A model generated the notes under the pieces. The model was given only the letters and a program-made list of their open reading frames with translations, was not told the origin of the DNA and ran no database searches. A stretch of DNA of 64,000 nucleotides. It comes from Aspidapion aeneum. Its lineage: Eukaryota > Arthropoda > Insecta > Coleoptera > Brentidae. Position numbers and translations under genes: made by a program. Location of the stretch: positions 9,208,931-9,272,930 of the forward strand of contig OY755047.1 in assembly GCA_963576565.1 (NCBI GenBank), in the 5' to 3' direction. Position 1 is the stretch's first letter; every line of letters starts with the position of its first letter. Below are positions 60,171-64,000 of the stretch, piece after piece.

Positions 60171-60732
60171 TACTCTGCCAATATATGGGCCCCTAAGCTC
60201 ACACTAGGTACTATAGTTATGTGAGCTAATATAACTAAAAACTGAAATATATTTTATTCAACTCCACACTAAATTACCTTTTGTTTGATACCACACAAGC
60301 CATGTTTTGACTTAAACTCAAATTTTTGAAATCCACCCCCACCCTTAAAAAAAACAAAAACTAAAATGTATTTTGTTGAACTCCGGACTTAATTACCTTT
60401 CGTTTGATATCACACACGCCATATTTTCATTTAAACTCTAATTTTTGAAATATACCCCCACCCTTTTTTTTAAAATAAATTAAAATGTATTTTGTTTAAC
60501 TCCAGACTCAATTACCTTTCGTTTGATATCACACACGCCATATTTTCACATAAACTCTAATTTTTGAAATCTATCCCCACCCTTTTATTTGGTTTGTGTT
60601 CGGTGGATTTTGTTCATTTTTAAATGGGACCATCTCGACCCAAGACCCAGCCCAGGTACCAAATTTCGTTAAAATCGGCCAAGCGGTTTTTGAGTTATGC
60701 GCGTTGGTCGTTACAAACAGACATACAGACAC

Positions 60733-60767
<35 letters not shown>

Positions 60768-60768
60768 T

Positions 60769-60802
<34 letters not shown>

Positions 60803-60940
60803 GGCGCAACAAAAAAGTTTCAAAATCATCTGAAACGCAAAGATATATAAAAATTTTTGAAATTGGAGCAACTTTTTTTTTCTCAAAAAAATTAGGATCA
60901 CCATAGCTCACACTACTATAGTATAGTATATGTGTGAGCT
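60171..60940 (-). mobile_element. T element, copy 5
   Basis: Six bases after copy 4, same orientation. Right hairpin shortened by a deletion (60195-60226), three internal units, core motif, (CAGA)n of about 85 bp (60718-60802), left hairpin 60905-60940. Confidence 0.85.
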
Positions 60941-61058
60941 AAAAAAAAAAAAAAAAAAGATCATCATGTCTTTAGTTTCCTTTACCGACCCTGCTCCTTT
61001 ATAAAGCTTAGGGCGCTTCGGGCACCCATGGGGCGCCAGTACCCACGCTACGCCACTG

Positions 61059-61160
61059 CTAGGAACGCTAGAAAGCTGAGCTTTGAAGGCTGATAGGAAC
61101 TATGATAAAACCATAGGAAAATATTAAAAACCTCAAAATTTTTAATAAGGCATCGCAAAA
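61059..61160 (+). repeat. Family A, copy 5, right part
   Basis: Continuation of 59137-59562 after the hAT insertion; ends 'aataaggcatcgcaaaac' as in 6205. Confidence 0.7.
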
Positions 61161-61769
61161 CTTTACATTTTACGACTAAAAGTACGACGTTTCGGTATCA
61201 TGAATAGAGATACAAAAAACCCCAGTTTGGGTTGATATATTAAAAAAACGCTCTTTTCCAATTTTTTAAATATGCCCCACGTAACAAAAAGAAACATATT
61301 TTAGAAATTTAAAAACGCAAGTTGAATACTTATAGTGTATACCTAGCTTAAGGGGCCCGTACAAACTTTATCACAAACTTACTTGCACAAATCTGTTTGT
61401 ACGAGGTAGACCGCAGAACCGTAGCTCGCACAAACCAAACCCGCGTCTTGTGCATTTGTTGCGCTGCTGAAGATTTTAGTTTATGCAAACAAGTTTGTGC
61501 ATTTAAAATTCTACGTGTAGCCCGAGTGGTTGAGTTCAAGCAGCATTTTCGCAATTTTTTTGTTATTTTTTTTTATTTTCAAAGCCTATATTATTATTAT
61601 TATAAAATTTTGACAATCATCTGGATCTTGTCTAAACTCGTAAATTAAAATTATTTCTATTTAAAACCCAGTTTTTACCCAATTTCGATGTATAAGTTAT
61701 TAAAAAATATATATATAATTCGTCAATTGGCACTTGGCAACATTTTTAGAACCCAACAGTGAAGACTTT
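61161..61769. other. Unassigned, with a weak hammerhead-like remnant
   Basis: 61186-61213 (antisense) has stem GTATC/GATAC next to CGAAACGTC as in the other motifs, but no CTGANGA box. 61345-61560 is GC-richer ('aaggggcccgtacaaac', 'gcacaaatctgtttgtac') and probably part of a DNA-transposon MITE without a second copy here. Confidence 0.4.
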
Positions 61770-62880
61770 CGTACAAATTCTGAAATATGTAGTATGTAGA
61801 ATCTTACTTATGTAATTTGCACAAACAAAACTGTGCAGGCATTCCACTAAATATTGCGTTTATAGACTTTGAAAAAGCTTTCGATAGCATTGAGCAATGG
61901 GCAGTAAAAGCATTTTTAATTAATAGCCGAATAGATCACAGATATAGAGACTTAATAGCCAATATATATATAGCGAAGCAACATCAATCAAAATCCACGA
62001 AGGAACCAAGGCAATCCTTATAAGAAGAGGTGTCAGCCAGGAAGACATAATATCCCCTAAACTATTTAAACAGACCTAAGAAGATGTTTTTAAAACCTTA
62101 GATTGGGAAGAAATAGGCATCAACGTAAACGGACAATACTTAAACCACCTAAGATATGCTGATGATTAATGATATCGCCTTAATAAAAGAGAAGAAAGAA
62201 GAACAGATAAAAATGCTGAAAGAATTGGATACAGCGGCTAGAAATATAGGCCTAAGTATAAATTACACTAAAACTAAAGTCATAACAAACACAGATGAAA
62301 ATATTACGATCAGAATAAACTCAAAGAAAATAGAACAAGTAGAGGAATATAATATAAACCTGGGACCAATTAAAACAGCTGAAATCAAAAGATGAGTTAG
62401 ATTGGCCTGGGCAGCATTTGGTAAATTAAACTTCATATTAAAAAATAAAAAATATCCTCAGTACCTCAAAACGAAAGTGTATAACCAATGTATCCTTCCT
62501 TTACTTATCTATCGATCCCAGAGCTGGACACTTACAAAATCAAACATGGATAAGGCAACAAAAGCCCAAAGATCAATGGAAAGACAAATGTTACATATAA
62601 AGCTAACAGATAGAAAAAGGAATGAATGGATAAGAAATAAAACAAAAGTAAGGGATGTCAGAGGAGTAGTAATAACATAACATCAGACAGAAAGACGATC
62701 GATGGAACAAATGTATTGTAAACTGGAGACTTTGGGAAAATAAAAGAAGTAGGGGAAGACCCCAAATGAGATGTGCGGACGATTTGAAGAAACGTGCGGG
62801 AATTAGATGGATCAACACAGCGATAGACATAGAAGAGTGAGAGGCCTATGTCCAAAGATGGAAGGCTAAATAGAAATAGA
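61770..62880 (+). pseudogene. RTE-like LINE family D, copy 3 (longest)
   Basis: Palm motifs in correct order: IAFIDFEKAFDSIE (motif A, about 61850-61890), RRGVSQEDIISPKLF (motif B, about 62015-62065), RYADD followed directly by a stop (motif C, about 62152-62168). Then IALIKEKKEEQIKML, LGPIKTAEIKR, AWAAFGKLNFILKNKK, WTLTKSNMDKATKAQRSMER and KLTDRKRNEWIR. The C-terminus is followed by 'gccgcttaag...'-unrelated sequence after a 'tagaaatagatag' tail (62868-62881). No endonuclease. At least four in-frame breaks; motif B has Q-E-D for the usual Q-G-D/C. Confidence 0.8.
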
Positions 62881-62884
62881 TAGT

Positions 62885-63239
62885 TTCCATTCTATGAAAC
62901 TGTGCAGGCCAGTCTTTGTCGTGTAGCCGCCGCTTAAGAGTCGAAAACTTCGTGAAACTCCTAAAACGCATTACATACGTATAGGTGCATTAAATAATAG
63001 ATAAGAACGCGAGACTAGCAAAGTTTGAAAGTTGTTTCTAAAGTTGTGAGCTCGCCAAACTTTCTGACATTGTATTATATACGGGAATCGGGAATTTTGT
63101 GCAAACAATTTGCCAGGATTCGGGATAACTTGTTGTTCTTTACAGAATAAAGCAAACGATCGACGAATGCGCTATATCTTTATTGAAGAAAAAGAAGAAA
63201 AAGGTTTTTTACAGGAAAAGAAAAAAATATATTAACAAA
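62885..63239. other. Unassigned gap
   Basis: Nothing recognised. Confidence 0.35.
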
Positions 63240-63348
63240 CGTGAAATTTTGTACCCGTGAATTTAAAAATCAAACAAGTAAAAAGGAGTTTTTGTTTCTC
63301 TCATTTTCTTCCGTGGGTAGCTTGAAAGCTTAACCTCACAGTTAACTG
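63240..63348 (+). repeat. Foldback M fragment
   Basis: 'cgtgggtagcttgaaagctt', 'aacctcacagttaactgttt' match the M arm at 24325-24400 with an internal deletion. The LINE at 63349 has inserted just after 'cagttaactg'. Confidence 0.6.
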
Positions 63349-64000
63349 TTTTTTTTTTACGGGTATGCGCACTCGCTAGGAGATCCCTATCACGCTCGAG
63401 AAGCGGCAAGTGCGCGGAAATGTTGGTGTGTGTTGGTTTTGAAACGGTTCAGGTTCTAACCTGCAGGGAAAACTGTCGCAGGGAGTTTATTCCACAGCGA
63501 TGCTGTCCTCCAGAGATATGAATTCTGATATAATGAGGTTCTTGGTGCCTCTATTTTGACAGTAAATTGATGGTTACCGTCTGTTTGACGTGTTCGCCTA
63601 GTAGGTGCTACTCCCGGAGGGATCATACGTGCCAACTCTTCAGAGCATTTTCCGTGATAATACCTGTAGAAGAGAGATAGATCGCCCACAGTTCTTCGAT
63701 GTTCGAGACTATCCAAGCTACGGGTAAGTGCGGGGTCATTGATCAGCTTGATAGCTCGTTTTTGCACGGTGTTCAAAAGCATTAAGGTATGTTTGGGTGC
63801 CGCACTCCATATATGTGAGCAGTACTCCATAGTTGGTCGAATCTGGGCTTTGTAGAGTGTCAGCAGTTGGCTTGGTGTATACAGATGTCTTGTACGAAAT
63901 AGCACCCCAAGCTTTTGAGACGCCCTTTTAGCTATATCTGCCACGTGACTGTGCCAAGACATGTTGGTCTCTGCAGTGACTCCTAAGATGTTCAACTGGC
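63349..64000 (-). pseudogene. Poly(A)-ended LINE (Jockey/CR1 group), C-terminal RT region, runs off the window
   Basis: The antisense frame from the window edge to 63456 reads NILGVTAETNMSWHSHV, KRASQKLGVLFRTRHLYTP, LLTLYKAQIRPTMEYCSHIW, VQKRAIKLINDPALTRSL, LSLFYRYYHGKCSEEL and SLWNKLPATVFPAG. This is the conserved thumb and C-terminal segment after the RT palm in Jockey/CR1-like elements. At 63456-63458 a TAG interrupts it; the family usually continues, and the same frame goes on as NLNRFKTNTHQHFRAL to a second stop at about 63390. So a nonsense mutation is likely. The 3' end is a run of ten A on this strand (T on +, 63349-63358). The upstream part is outside the window, so completeness is unknown. 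Confidence 0.85.

Larger units (their letters stand above)
59563..61058. mobile_element. 1.5-kb hAT-like element carrying two T elements
   Basis: TIRs cagcggcgtagcgtg and, in complement, cagtggcgtagcgtg; exact 8-bp duplication ctaggaac (59555-59562, 61059-61066). Its own sequence is only about 200 bp (59563-59640 and 60941-61058). The rest is two T elements in tandem. Left interior 'gggcgacagctaaaaagggc' is shared with 46618-46640. Confidence 0.9.

Overview
The window is eukaryotic, AT-rich and overwhelmingly repetitive. It has no bacterial-type gene packing, and the protein-coding remnants are arthropod-type mobile elements (RTE-like and RNase H-bearing LINEs, a Tigger/pogo fragment, a P/THAP-type transposase relic). 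The only convincing cellular gene is a three-exon MADF-BESS gene (38238-41576), a family strongly expanded in insects. I read it as an insect nuclear genome with a heavy MITE and foldback load; I cannot name the species.

Layout. 1-13 kb: LINE relics (1667-2134, 2346-3921, 7017-7400, 8557-9557, 12625-13075) between short TIR elements, a composite repeat 'A' (5444-6630), a 22-bp minisatellite family and a 1.35-kb TIR element 'H' (10770-12118). 13-22 kb: long-TIR element K with a nested MITE, repeats A and G, and the first of the 'T' elements, each carrying a (TCTG)n microsatellite, here 690 bp long. 22-27 kb: a Tigger deletion derivative, a LINE 3' end, a foldback M, a 520-bp hAT with a perfect 8-bp target duplication, and a decayed P/THAP-type transposase. 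27-35 kb: repeat X, which in one copy holds a four-unit array of a hAT-like MITE in an ABAB order and in the other keeps the empty site. 35-38 kb: element H interrupted by G and by a 978-bp near-perfect palindrome. 38.2-42.4 kb: the MADF-BESS gene, with a MITE in intron 1 and an antisense LINE in intron 2. 42-52 kb: foldbacks Z and Y, LINE relics, arrays P and U, and a second T and third H copy. 52-59 kb: foldback with hammerhead-like motifs, array N, T with a 923-bp microsatellite, and an expanded foldback arm (188-bp units). 59-64 kb: a three-level nest (A containing a hAT containing two T elements), then an RTE-like and a poly(A)-ended LINE that runs off the window edge.

The genes do not form a pathway. 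The coherent theme is structural: many unrelated families here combine a palindromic or hairpin end, internal 100-600 bp tandem units and sometimes a microsatellite that has expanded after insertion. Nested insertions with clean target duplications and paralogous empty sites give a relative history of activity. All repeat family letters are mine; they are defined only by copies inside this window.
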